Below are positions 51,391-60,708 of a DNA stretch of 64,000 nucleotides, piece by piece. Location: the NCBI GenBank assembly GCA_018376135.1, contig JAHABX010000016.1:15546-79545 (forward strand). Reading direction: 5' to 3'. The notes under the pieces are model-generated. The model was not told the DNA's origin, searched no databases, and saw only the letters and a list, made by a program, of their open reading frames with translations. Source of the DNA: Clostridiales bacterium (GTDB lineage Bacteria > Bacillota > Clostridia > Lachnospirales > Lachnospiraceae). The stretch's first letter is position 1; every line of letters starts with the position of its first letter. Both the position numbers and the translations under genes were made by a program.

Positions 51391-52059
51391 ATGCAGATCG
51401 TAACTGTAAACCAATTGAAGAAGTATTTTGGAAAGGGCGAAGCTCAGGTCAAGGCACTGGACGGCATCGACCTTTCTATTGAGAAAGGAAAATTTACTGC
51501 TATTATCGGAGCTTCCGGCTCCGGCAAAACCACGCTGCTGAATATGATCGGCGGGTTGGATACTCCGGATGAGGGAGAAATTATTGTGGATGGTGTGAAG
51601 CTGTCCGGTCTGAAGGAAAAGGAACTGGCGGTGTTCCGCCGCAGCAAGGTTGGCTTTGTCTACCAGAATTTCAATCTGGTTCCCACCCTGACCGTGAAGG
51701 AAAATATTCTGTTTCCCTTAAGTCTGTCAGGCAGTACGCCGGATCAGGCTTTCTTTGATGAAATTGTGCGTATGCTCCGACTGGAAGACCGGTTGAATGT
51801 CTATCCCCATGAGCTTTCCGGCGGCGGTCAGCAGCGGGCTGCAATTGCGCGCGCCCTGATCGCAAAACCTGCCATCATCCTTGCGGACGAACCCACGGGA
51901 AATCTGGATTCCAAGACCAGCGACGACGTGATTGGCCTGTTAAAAATGACCAGCAAGGAATTTCACCAGACCATTGTTATGATTACCCACAACCCTGAAA
52001 TTGCACAGATGGCGGATCGCATTGTCCGGATCGAGGACGGCCGCATCGTATCTCAGTAA
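51391..52059 (+). CDS. ABC transporter ATP-binding protein (module 1)
   Basis: A 222-residue MacB/BceA-type ATPase. Walker A is GASGSGKTT near 40, the Q-loop is VYQNFNLVP, the signature SGGGQQRAAIARAL and Walker B IILADEPTGNLDSK. The signature carries an extra Gly (LSGGGQQ), a small deviation from LSGGQQ. It would pair with the downstream permease, which is disrupted. Confidence 0.92.
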   Translation: MQIVTVNQLKKYFGKGEAQVKALDGIDLSIEKGKFTAIIGASGSGKTTLLNMIGGLDTPDEGEIIVDGVKLSGLKEKELAVFRRSKVGFVYQNFNLVPTLTVKENILFPLSLSGSTPDQAFFDEIVRMLRLEDRLNVYPHELSGGGQQRAAIARALIAKPAIILADEPTGNLDSKTSDDVIGLLKMTSKEFHQTIVMITHNPEIAQMADRIVRIEDGRIVSQ

Positions 52060-52069
52060 GGGGGGCGGC

Positions 52070-54509
52070 ATGATGAAAACAGCATTCAAACCAATTCAAA
52101 CTTTGAATCAGCGTACCTTCCGGAAAAACAAGGGACGCAATCTGGTGGCGATCATCGCCATTCTGATGACCACCATTCTATTTACCACGCTGTTCACTCT
52201 GGCTCAGAGCATGAGCAAGAACATGGTGGAAATGACCTTCCGGCAGACCGGCTATGACGGTCAGGCGTCCTTCAAAAAGATTACTGCGGAGCAGTTTCTC
52301 TGATCGCCGATCACCCGGATGTGGCAGAAGCAGGCGAAAGCCTTGTCCTTGGTCTTGCTCAGAACGAAAAGCTGTCGGGCAGACAGGTGGAGATCCGCTG
52401 GGACAGACGGTGACTCTGGAGTGGCGTAAAGATATGTCTAAGGACGAGGTGACCAGTTCCACCTTTACCCTCTGCGGCTTTTGGGAGGGCAACGAGTCTT
52501 TCTTCGCAAGTATGGCGTGGGTAAGCCGGGAATTTGCGGATGAGATGATCGGAGGCAATGCTGCCGATGGAAAAAGCAGTATTCTGGGTCTCCGTACCGC
52601 ACAGGTGGTGCTTCACAGCGACCGCAATATCGAGGCTGCCATGGAGAACATTCTGGCAGACACGGGTCTTACCGGGCTGGAGTATCGGGTAAATCTGGCA
52701 TACTCCCCGGAGATGAACGCCAGTGCCGCACAAGAGAGCCTTCCCATGTATCTGGGCATGGTGCTGGTATTCCTTGCAGGCTATCTCATTATCTATAATA
52801 TTTTTCAGATCAGCGTGACCGCAGACATCCAGTTCTACGGCAAGCTGAAAACATTGGGAACCACCACAAAGCAGATCAAAAAGCTCATTTACGGTCAGGC
52901 AAACCGTCTGTGCGTGCTGGGGATTCCTGCGGGTCTTCTTCTGGGCTGGCTGCTGGGTATGGTGCTGGTACCGGTGCTGATGGGCAGGATCGAGGGCGGC
53001 ACTGTGGTTTCCACAAGCCCTGTGATCTTCGTGGGTTCCGCTCTCTTTGCGTGGCTGACGGTGACCGTTTCCTGCCTGCGCCCCGCCCGGCTGGCAGGTA
53101 AGGTCTCCCCCATGGAAGCTCTGCGGATGAGCGACGCTTCCATCACCAGCAAAAAGAAAAGCAAGCGCAGCCGGAACGGTGCCTCCATTGCCGGGATGGC
53201 ATGGGCGAATCTGGGGCGGAACAAAAAGCGGACGGTCACTGTAGTCTGCTCCCTGACCCTGGGTCTGGTGCTGCTCAGCTGCTTCTACGCCAAGAATGCA
53301 GCCTTTGATATGGAAAAATACCTGTCTGAGCTGACCATCAGCGACTTCGAACTGAGCGACGCCAGCAGCGAGAACTACATCGGTGGTTATGATCCCCAGG
53401 GAACGACTCTGAATGCGGATCTGGTGGCACAGGTGGAGGGACTGCCCGGTCTGGAGTCCATCGGTCACCAGTATTCTCATCAATTCGAGCTGGCTTTGGA
53501 CGATCAGACCATCCAGAACATCAATGGCTTTTATACCAGGGAGATGCTGGACGACTGGGCAAGCTATGATCCCACCGGTCCTGTCTATGTGAAAACCGCA
53601 ACGGAAACAAAAAAGGCCATCGGTGTGCTGTTGGGAATGGACGGCATCCCTCTGGATACCATCACTCAGGAGCAATATCTGCTTTCCGGCAGCTTTGACC
53701 CGGAGAAATTCGCTACCGGAGACTACGTGCTGGCAATCGGCCCTGCCATAGACGCTGCAGCCAAGGACAGCTATGCCGCTCTGCCGGTTCCCTCTGTTGG
53801 CGGTTCCATTGAGATTGAAAACCGTACCTATAGGGTTATGGCTGTTGTATATCCCCTGCTGTCCGTGGACGAGGGAGCCTATGAGGGCGGCGCGCTTGAC
53901 GCCTACAGCATGAGCTTTATCCTTCCCACATCGGTCTTCCAGAAGCAGTGGCCGGAAAATACCCTGCGCAAGCTGTACTTCAATGTGGACGACGAAAACC
54001 TGCCTGCGGCCCAGGAGATGATCGATGAGTACACAGAGAATGTTGACACCAGCCTGCCTGTGGTCTCCCGAAAGACCATGGCGGCCCAGTATGAGACAGA
54101 ATCCCGGGCTTCGGCGGTGATGGGCAATACCATCAGCGTGATCATTGCACTGGTGGGCGTGCTGAACTTCATCAACTCCATGGTCACTGCCATCGTTTCC
54201 CGTAAAAAGGAATTTGCCATGATCCAGTCCGTGGGCATGACCAAGAGCCAGCTGCGGAAGATGCTGATCTTTGAGGGTCTGGACTATGCGGCGATCACCC
54301 TGGCAGTTTCCTATATCGCCAGCGCCCTGGCGGTTGGCATTGGCGTCCGGACCATGACCGCCAACGAGTTTTCCACCTTCCACTTTACGCTGATGCCTCT
54401 GTTGGTCTGCACCCCCATCCTCCTGGCGTTTGCAGTGCTGATCCCCTTCCTCTGTTTCAAGAATCTGGAGAAACAGAGCATCGTGGAGCGGCTGCGTGTG
54501 GAGGATTGA
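52070..54509 (+). pseudogene. FtsX-like (BceB-type) ABC permease, two lesions near the 5' end
   Basis: A permease of about 800 codons. The first segment (from 52070, FRKNKGRNLVAIIAILMTTILF) stops at 52301. A +1-type shift at about 52297 opens a second frame LIADHPDVAEAGESLVLGLA to TGA 52411. From about 52401 a third frame (GQTVTLEW...) continues to the end with the FtsX helices and SPMEALRMSD and MGNTISVIIALVGVLNF. The join between the second and third frames also lacks the residues that normally lie between EIRW and GQTV. It cannot make a full protein. Confidence 0.85.
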
Positions 54510-54537
54510 TTTTGAAGATCAGAGAAGATGAGAGCAG

Positions 54538-54566
54538 TTGTAAATAGCTGATTATGGCATTATAAT
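54538..54566 (+). promoter_or_regulatory. Promoter of the PHP phosphatase gene
   Basis: TTGTAA, 17 nt, TATAAT. It lies 29 nt after the permease stop. Confidence 0.75.
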
Positions 54567-54684
54567 AAATATACCCTCAGTGTACAAACCCAAGAAGGGG
54601 AAGAATAAAAGAAAAAATCCTTTGACTGGTACAAAAATGTAACGAAAAGCAATGGAGAAATATTGTAGAAACGAGGTATTCTAT

Positions 54685-55518
54685 ATGTTTACAGATTATC
54701 ATGTACATACATATTACAGTGATGATTCCGTATACCGGATGGAAGACGTTGTGCGGGATGCAATTCAAATGAATATGGACGAGCTCTGCTTTACCGATCA
54801 CGTTGATTATGGCATCAAAGAGGATTGGGATTGCGGACATGAAATAAGGTTCAGGGGCAGCGAGCCTCTGGCAAATGTAGATTATCCGCGCTACATGGCT
54901 GAGATAAAAGAACTTCGGCAAAAATATGCGGATAAGATTTCAATAAAGACCGGGATGGAATTCGGTATACAGGTTCATACAGTACCGCTTTACGAAAAAT
55001 TATTTAAACAGTACCCCTTTGATTTTATTATTTTGTCGGTTCATCAGGTGGAAGATAAAGAATTCTGGACTCAGGATTTCCAAAAAGGCCGCACGCAGAA
55101 AGAATACAATGAACGGTACTATCAGGAACTGCTGGAACTTGTAAGGACATATAAAAATTATAGCGTATTGGGACATTTGGATTTGATCACGCGCTACGAT
55201 CTGTCAGGGCTGTATCCGTTTGACAAAATAAAGCCAATCCTCACGGAAATCCTAAAGATTGTAATCGCAGACGGTAAGGGGCTGGAAGTGAATACTTCCA
55301 GCCACAGATATGGTCTTTCTGATATGACCCCGTCAAAAGACATTTTAAAATTGTACAGAGAACTCGGCGGAAAAATGATCACGATTGGAAGTGACAGTCA
55401 TAAAAAAGAACACCTGGGCGCTTATTATGCCGAAACGATAAACGCTCTGCGAGGGCTTGGATTTAACAGCTTTTGTACGTTTGACAATATGCAGCCGATC
55501 TATCATCCTTTATTATAA
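54685..55518 (+). CDS. Histidinol-phosphatase HisJ/HisK-type (PHP family)
   Basis: A 277-residue PHP-domain metal phosphatase. The metal motifs are DYHVHTYYSDDS, FTDHVDYG, GMEFGIQ (in TGMEFGIQVH), SVHQVEDKEFW, GHLDLITRYD, and SDSHKKEHLG, as in the trinuclear-metal HisK. The last step of histidinol synthesis is likely but unproven, and it lacks other his genes nearby. ATG 54685 has ACGAGG 8 nt upstream. Its stop overlaps the opposite permease stop by 6 nt. Confidence 0.85.
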   Translation: MFTDYHVHTYYSDDSVYRMEDVVRDAIQMNMDELCFTDHVDYGIKEDWDCGHEIRFRGSEPLANVDYPRYMAEIKELRQKYADKISIKTGMEFGIQVHTVPLYEKLFKQYPFDFIILSVHQVEDKEFWTQDFQKGRTQKEYNERYYQELLELVRTYKNYSVLGHLDLITRYDLSGLYPFDKIKPILTEILKIVIADGKGLEVNTSSHRYGLSDMTPSKDILKLYRELGGKMITIGSDSHKKEHLGAYYAETINALRGLGFNSFCTFDNMQPIYHPLL

Positions 55519-57840
55519 TTCATTGATCGTATCCGTAACTGCCATATTTCGGATGCGTTTTGCAGGCGCATACACAGCCGCCACGCAGGACAGCGCCACC
55601 AGCAGCACAATGACCGCCATAGACGCAAAGGGCATGGTCCAGGGAGAGCCGAAATAGGATGTGATCATGCGGTCAAATAAAAATTTGTGGAGGGGAAGTC
55701 CGATCAGGCTGCCTGTGATACTCCCAGTCACAGCGTAGGTGGCTGCTTCAGCGGCAATCATTTTTGTGATCTGATGCCCGTCCATGCCCACGGCGCGCAT
55801 TGCCCCGTATTGTCTGAGCTTTGCCGAAACGCTCATGGAAATACTGTTTACAATATTAAATACGGTTATCAGTGCGATCACAGCCAAAAACCCGTATACA
55901 AACAGGGAAAATGCCCAGTAGGTGCTTTGGGTCTCCCGGTTGGATAAACGTCTGTCTGAAAACTCACAGGAATCTCCTGCCAGACTGCGGATCTTTGAAA
56001 CGCTTTCGTCGGTGGCATCTTTGGTGAACTGCACATCGATAATGGAATAATCACTTCTGCCCGTCAGGCGGGTGAAGGTTTCCTCGGAACAGATGACCGT
56101 TGGTGTGCCCGCGATTTCACTGAAGGGGCTGGTGGTCAGCACGCAGGCGATCTCCAGCTCGCCGCCCTCCAATTGTACTTTGTCCCCCACCTTTACCGGA
56201 TTGCTTTTTTCAGAGATTCCCACCGCATAAGGGCTGTCTCCGAAGACCCGGGTGATGTCTCCGTCTGCCATATCTGCCTTTGCCCATTCAAACTGCTGCG
56301 CTTCATAGGAGATCAGGTCCACCGTGCCGCTGCTGTTATTGCCGAGTCTGGCAGGGACATTTTCGTACATGCGTCCGAAAACACGTTTTACGCCCGTTAC
56401 ATTGCTTATTTCATCCGCCAGCTCTCTTTCAACAGAACAGGAACGGTCGGCGCTTGCAACGGAAAAGTCCGGCGCATAGGGTCTTAATGGATTCAGTGCA
56501 TGTCTGGTCCAGTCGACGACCACCGAAAAGCTGAGAAAAAGTATGATGGACAATGCAAAGGAACCGGTCATAAGGAACAGATTTTTCTTTGCAGATACTG
56601 CATGATGGATGCCCAGCGCAGTATCGATTTTGAGAAATCCTGTCCTGACGCTGCGATGAACCGTGCTTTTTCCTGTTTTACTGCCGGATACGGCAGCAGC
56701 AGGAGAGACCTTCGCCGCGCGTCCTGCCGGGGCCTGGGCGGCGATCAGCACCGTGAAAATGCCTACAAGGATACCGCTTATGATTCCGATGCTGCTGACG
56801 CCAAAGACAGGCAGATATTCAAATTCACTGCTGACGACCCGGAGGAGAGCACATAAAACCCAGGTGATCATGACTCCCGAAAGAATACCTGCGGGGATGG
56901 CGGATCTGCACCAGTTCAGCGCTTCCAGTCTGACGTATCGCCGGATCTGAGATTTACTTGCCCCGGTACAGCGAAGCATTCCGAAAAACCTTGACCGCTC
57001 TGCCACATTGCTGTTGATGCTTCCGGCGATCATAAAAATTCCCGCAGCCATGATCAGCAGAAACAGAACGGCAGCCACCAGATAAAGACCCAGAATATAT
57101 GAATTATCACTGTATCCCAACAATCCAAGAATCAGGGCGTTCTGACTGATTTGTTCATCGGTCAGATGATACTGCTCTTTGATCTGGGCGATCGCTTTGG
57201 GGATATTGGTATGATTTTTGAAACGCAGATAATACACGTATTCCGCATCCTGGGCATGTTCCTTTTCATATAGCTCTCCGAAAGCCTCCGGATTTACAAA
57301 GGCAACGATGGAATCAAACTGCATCACATAGGAAATGTCTGTATTAAACCCGGAAACCTGATAGGTCACACTGCCGGAGGGCGTATTTAAGGTAACATGA
57401 TCGCCGATCTGGATTCCAAGCTCGGTTTTGGCATTGGCGGTAAGCATGACCTCTGTGCTGCTTTGGGGATAGCCGCCCTCGGAGAATCCGGGCAGGATAT
57501 CCGTGATGGCTTCATCCGCACCGCAGACCGCGGTTTTTTTGCCGCCGATATCGTAGGCTTCATTGATCTTATGATTGATCGTATTATACTGGCAGGCAGT
57601 CTCAATATCTTTGCAGCCGGCGATCTCCTCAAAGGTGCTCCGGGGCAGATCCCGAAGCATCACATGCCAGTTCCCATGTTTTTGTCCGGCACGTATCTTT
57701 TCCATTCGGACTGCCATATCTGCCATGGAAAATACGGCAGTAACGAGAAATACTGCAAAAATAATACACAACAGTGTCATTCGGTGCTGTCTCTTATGCA
57801 CCTTTGCAGAGATGGGGATCAGGCTTAAATAGCTTTTCAT
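55513..57840 (-). CDS. FtsX-like ABC permease (module 2)
   Basis: A 775-residue minus-strand permease, intact. The architecture is a helix, a large extracellular region (about 35-240), three helices (240-370), another helix and extracellular region, then three C-terminal helices, as in MacB/BceB-type permeases. Conserved FtsX pieces: FFGMLRCTGASKSQIRRYVRLEAL near 290 and QYGAMRAVGMDGHQITKMIAAEA near 690. It overlaps the ATPase gene by 4 nt and the PHP gene stop by 6 nt. Likely handles or senses a peptide antibiotic or a lipid. Confidence 0.9.
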   Translation of the reverse strand: MKSYLSLIPISAKVHKRQHRMTLLCIIFAVFLVTAVFSMADMAVRMEKIRAGQKHGNWHVMLRDLPRSTFEEIAGCKDIETACQYNTINHKINEAYDIGGKKTAVCGADEAITDILPGFSEGGYPQSSTEVMLTANAKTELGIQIGDHVTLNTPSGSVTYQVSGFNTDISYVMQFDSIVAFVNPEAFGELYEKEHAQDAEYVYYLRFKNHTNIPKAIAQIKEQYHLTDEQISQNALILGLLGYSDNSYILGLYLVAAVLFLLIMAAGIFMIAGSINSNVAERSRFFGMLRCTGASKSQIRRYVRLEALNWCRSAIPAGILSGVMITWVLCALLRVVSSEFEYLPVFGVSSIGIISGILVGIFTVLIAAQAPAGRAAKVSPAAAVSGSKTGKSTVHRSVRTGFLKIDTALGIHHAVSAKKNLFLMTGSFALSIILFLSFSVVVDWTRHALNPLRPYAPDFSVASADRSCSVERELADEISNVTGVKRVFGRMYENVPARLGNNSSGTVDLISYEAQQFEWAKADMADGDITRVFGDSPYAVGISEKSNPVKVGDKVQLEGGELEIACVLTTSPFSEIAGTPTVICSEETFTRLTGRSDYSIIDVQFTKDATDESVSKIRSLAGDSCEFSDRRLSNRETQSTYWAFSLFVYGFLAVIALITVFNIVNSISMSVSAKLRQYGAMRAVGMDGHQITKMIAAEAATYAVTGSITGSLIGLPLHKFLFDRMITSYFGSPWTMPFASMAVIVLLVALSCVAAVYAPAKRIRNMAVTDTINEL

Positions 57841-58520
57841 TCACGGCACCTCCCAAAATCGGTCAGGATACCGTCAGATACCTGCAGTACACGGTCTGCA
57901 GTCTGTGCGATAGAACGGTTATGGGTGATCATGAGGATCGTCTGCTGATATTTTTTGGACGCTTCTCTTAAAAGAGCGATCACCTCACTGCTGTTCTGGG
58001 TGTCCAGGTTTCCGGTAGGCTCATCCGCCAGTATCAGGGTGGGGCGGGTAATGAGTGCACGACCGATCGCCACCCGCTGCTGCTGACCGCCGCTTAGCTG
58101 CCCCGGCAGGTGGTTTCGGCGGTCCCTCAGATTCAGAACCTCCAATAATTCTTCCAGATAATTTCGGTCGGGCTTCTGATAGTCCAGAAGCACCGGGAAG
58201 ATGATATTCTGTTCTACCGTCAGTTCCGGGATCAGATTAAATGCCTGAAAGATAAAACCGATGCTGCGCCGCCGGAAAATAGTCAGATTACGGTCCTTCA
58301 TGGTGAAAATATCCTTGCCGTCGATGATCACCTTTCCCGAATCAGGCGTGTCAAGGGCGCCGATCAGATGGAGCAGTGTTGATTTGCCGCTTCCCGACTC
58401 ACCGATCACAGCTGCAAATTCCCCTCTGGGGACAGAAAAGCTGACATCCTTTAAGGCTTTCACGGCGGTGTCGCCGCTGCCGTAGGTTTTATAAAGGGAA
58501 TGTACCTCCAATAAGTTCAT
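57837..58520 (-). CDS. ABC transporter ATP-binding protein (module 2)
   Basis: A 227-residue MacB/BceA-type ATPase. Walker A GESGSGKST near 38, Q-loop IFQAFNLIP, signature LSGGQQQRVAIGRAL, Walker B ILADEPTGNLDTQ. It overlaps the permease by 4 nt and lies downstream of a likely module promoter with response-regulator type repeats. Confidence 0.93.
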   Translation of the reverse strand: MNLLEVHSLYKTYGSGDTAVKALKDVSFSVPRGEFAAVIGESGSGKSTLLHLIGALDTPDSGKVIIDGKDIFTMKDRNLTIFRRRSIGFIFQAFNLIPELTVEQNIIFPVLLDYQKPDRNYLEELLEVLNLRDRRNHLPGQLSGGQQQRVAIGRALITRPTLILADEPTGNLDTQNSSEVIALLREASKKYQQTILMITHNRSIAQTADRVLQVSDGILTDFGRCRE

Positions 58521-58539
58521 AGTCTGAAAAATCCTTTCT

Positions 58540-58568
58540 ATAATAATGAGGACACTTTATCATATGAA
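58540..58568 (-). promoter_or_regulatory. Promoter of the module 2 ABC genes
   Basis: On the minus strand TTCATA, 17 nt, TATTAT. The poor -35 suits an activator-dependent promoter. Confidence 0.65.
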
Positions 58569-58569
58569 T

Positions 58570-58607
58570 CCTACAGCAGCCTTACTTTCAGCCTACAATT
58601 TTGTAGG
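58570..58607 (-). promoter_or_regulatory. Candidate response-regulator binding site upstream of the ABC genes
   Basis: On the minus strand two TGTAGG copies (CCTACA at 58570-58575 and 58592-58597 on plus) are 22 bp apart, two helical turns. The outer copy is part of the perfect 16-bp palindrome CCTACAATTTTGTAGG (58592-58607). The inner copy ends next to the -35 box, as for an OmpR-type activator; the adjacent regulator is the likely binder. Confidence 0.6.
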
Positions 58608-58638
58608 AATAGGGTTTGGGCAGGAGATCCCCGGCAGC

Positions 58639-59673
58639 TTATCCCAACGGCTTTAAGAAGGTCAGTGTAAAGGTGGTCCCTCTGCCGGGTTCGCTGTCCG
58701 CTTCGATGGTGCCGTTGTGTTCTTCCACGATTGCCTTCGCCAGAGGCAGACCCAGACCGATTCCCTGAGTATCCATGGAGAAACGGCTGCGGTAAAAGCG
58801 TTTGAAAATATGGTGCAGATCCTCCGGATGGATGCCGCTGCCGTTATCTTTGATGGTGATCTGCACAGCCGCTGCAAATTGTTTCCAGGAAATATGGATC
58901 TGGCCTCCTGCTCTGGTGTGATCCAGGGCGTTTTTAACGATATTATCGAGGGCTTCCGTCAGCCAGTCCCGGTCACAGTACAATGTAATGTCCTTTTCAC
59001 CGGTCAGGCAGATGTTCTTTCCCTCCTGCTCTGCACGGAAAGAAAAATGCTTTTGGGTTCTGCTTATCATTTCGGTCAGGTTTTCTTTACGCTTGTTCAG
59101 ACTGATGGTCCGGGCGTCCAGCTTTGTTATTTTCAGAAGATTTTGTACCAGAGTGCTGATCCGGTCCAGCTCCTGCTCGGAAAGGTCGGAAAATTCCTTT
59201 ATTTCGGGCAGATCCTGCGCTTCATTCTGCAGCAGGCCGTTGTAGATATTCAGGGCTGTCAAAGGTGTCTTTAACTGATGAGAGATATCCGATATGGTAT
59301 TTTTCAGGAACTCTTTTGCGCGTAATTCATTTTCCGCCTGCGCATTTAGAATAGAAGCAAGAGAATTGATCTCATGAAACAGTCGGTACAATTCCCCTTC
59401 TCTGTCACATTCGATCCGGGCGGTGACGTCCCCTTCCGTATATGCCCGGATCTGTGAGGCAGCATTTTCCAGGATCCGGTTCTGGATGCGGAAATATCCG
59501 TACCATGCGGTCAGGATCGCCAGTCCCATGCACAGGGCGCACAGAAAAATACAGAGCGCCGCATGAGCAGGATGAAAATATAGGAGTCCGGAGGAGATCA
59601 GAGAAAATACAGCGATACAGCCAAGGATCGTGTATAAAAGTATTCGGGTATGTCTGTCTGCCAGAATTTTCAT
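58639..59673 (-). CDS. Sensor histidine kinase (module 2)
   Basis: A 344-residue kinase with two N-terminal helices and a short loop (about 10-60), then HAMP-like linker, H-box SDISHQLKTPLTAL near 132, N-box LDNIVKNALDHT near 240, G1 IKDNGSGIH near 277 and G2 GIGLGLPLAKAIVEEHNG near 305. The short sensor loop suggests dependence on the ABC permease for sensing. It begins 1 nt after the regulator stop. Confidence 0.92.
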   Translation of the reverse strand: MKILADRHTRILLYTILGCIAVFSLISSGLLYFHPAHAALCIFLCALCMGLAILTAWYGYFRIQNRILENAASQIRAYTEGDVTARIECDREGELYRLFHEINSLASILNAQAENELRAKEFLKNTISDISHQLKTPLTALNIYNGLLQNEAQDLPEIKEFSDLSEQELDRISTLVQNLLKITKLDARTISLNKRKENLTEMISRTQKHFSFRAEQEGKNICLTGEKDITLYCDRDWLTEALDNIVKNALDHTRAGGQIHISWKQFAAAVQITIKDNGSGIHPEDLHHIFKRFYRSRFSMDTQGIGLGLPLAKAIVEEHNGTIEADSEPGRGTTFTLTFLKPLG

Positions 59674-59674
59674 G

Positions 59675-60355
59675 CTACACCTCTGTCCACTGATAGCCCA
59701 TACCGCGGATCGTCTGTATCATTTTAGGCTTTGAGGGATCGTCCTCGATTTTCATGCGCAGTCTGCGGATATATACGGTAAGGGTGTTGGCGTCAATGTA
59801 GTTTTCCCTGCAGTCCCATAATCGGTTTAAGATCTGTTCGGCGGATAATACTGCGCCGGGATTTTCCATAAACATGCAGAGCAGCCTGTATTCACCGGCG
59901 GTAAGCTCCAGAGGCGTGTTATGTTTATACACCCTTCCTTTTAAAAGCTGTACCCGGATGCCGTTTGCGTTCAATTCCCTGTCATCCTGATGAAAATCAT
60001 TGCTCCGGCGCAGGAGGGCGTTGATCCTCGACATCAGCACTGCCAGCTTGAAGGGTTTCGTGATATATTCGTCGCCGCCCATATCCAGTCCCATGATCAT
60101 ATCGGTCTCCTCGTCCGCAGCGGTCAGGAACATGATGGGGACTTTGGAGGTTTCCCGTATTTTCTGACAGATCTCAAAGCCGTTTCCGTCCGGAAGGGAA
60201 ACATCCAAAATAACCAGATCGTATTTTCCGCTGCGCCATATGTCCAGGGCTTCGGTTTTTGTACGCGCCACAGCCGGCTCATAGCCCTGCTTCTTCATGG
60301 CGAAGGATAAACCGTTGATTAAACTTAAATCGTCTTCAATGATCAATATCTTCAT
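59675..60355 (-). CDS. OmpR-family response regulator (module 2)
   Basis: A 226-residue regulator. MKILIIEDDLSL is the N-terminus, VILDVSLPDGNGFE carries the phosphorylated Asp near 51, KPF the lysine near 101, and the winged helix ends in TIRGMGYQW. The minus-strand ATG 60355 has AGGAG about 8 nt upstream. It heads the module 2 operon on the minus strand. Confidence 0.93.
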   Translation of the reverse strand: MKILIIEDDLSLINGLSFAMKKQGYEPAVARTKTEALDIWRSGKYDLVILDVSLPDGNGFEICQKIRETSKVPIMFLTAADEETDMIMGLDMGGDEYITKPFKLAVLMSRINALLRRSNDFHQDDRELNANGIRVQLLKGRVYKHNTPLELTAGEYRLLCMFMENPGAVLSAEQILNRLWDCRENYIDANTLTVYIRRLRMKIEDDPSKPKMIQTIRGMGYQWTEV

Positions 60356-60484
60356 TTTCTGCACTCCTGATTCATACATTCCATTTGTAACAATCATACA
60401 TCATATATTATGTACGTCTGAATGTTGAATGTAAAGGTGTTTTTTGCAGCCTGAAACAATTGCTTCCCAGACCGTGAGCAGTCA

Positions 60485-60493
60485 TGCTATAAT
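60485..60493 (+). promoter_or_regulatory. Extended -10 box in the sugar-operon upstream region
   Basis: TGCTATAAT with no clear -35 (TCCCAG at 17 nt). It would give a leader of ~200 nt for the sugar operon, so its use is uncertain. Confidence 0.4.
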
Positions 60494-60591
60494 GTCGAAG
60501 GCGGTGTGCAAAATGCCGAAGTAAGAGAAAGGCTTCAGAATTATATATTGTTATTTTAGTCATAAAAATATGTAAAATAAGAAGGTAAATA

Positions 60592-60631
60592 GTCAAAATG
60601 TCATAAAACCCCCTGAAAAGTCAAAAATGTC
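60592..60631 (+). promoter_or_regulatory. Direct repeats upstream of the sugar transporter operon
   Basis: GTCAAAATGTC (60592-60602) and GTCAAAAATGTC (60620-60631). Their start-to-start distance of 28 bp does not fit a clean helical repeat. They could be sites of a sugar regulator encoded elsewhere. Confidence 0.4.
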
Positions 60632-60708
60632 CCCCTGTATTCAGACGGATGTGATGCTTATACTGAATATACAAAGATTGTTTGGACGAACAGGGAAAGG
60701 ATGAGAGC

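Larger units (their letters stand above)
60356..60708. other. 353-bp intergenic region between divergent modules
   Basis: Contains the promoter of the regulator gene on the left, an extended -10 box TGCTATAAT at 60485-60493, and direct repeats GTCAAAATGTC / GTCAAAAATGTC at 60592 and 60620. No gene seen. Confidence 0.6.

Noticed and set aside
52359..54383. Long minus-strand open frame across the module 1 permease
   Set aside because: Shadow of a GC-rich coding region; the plus-strand FtsX motifs are clear.
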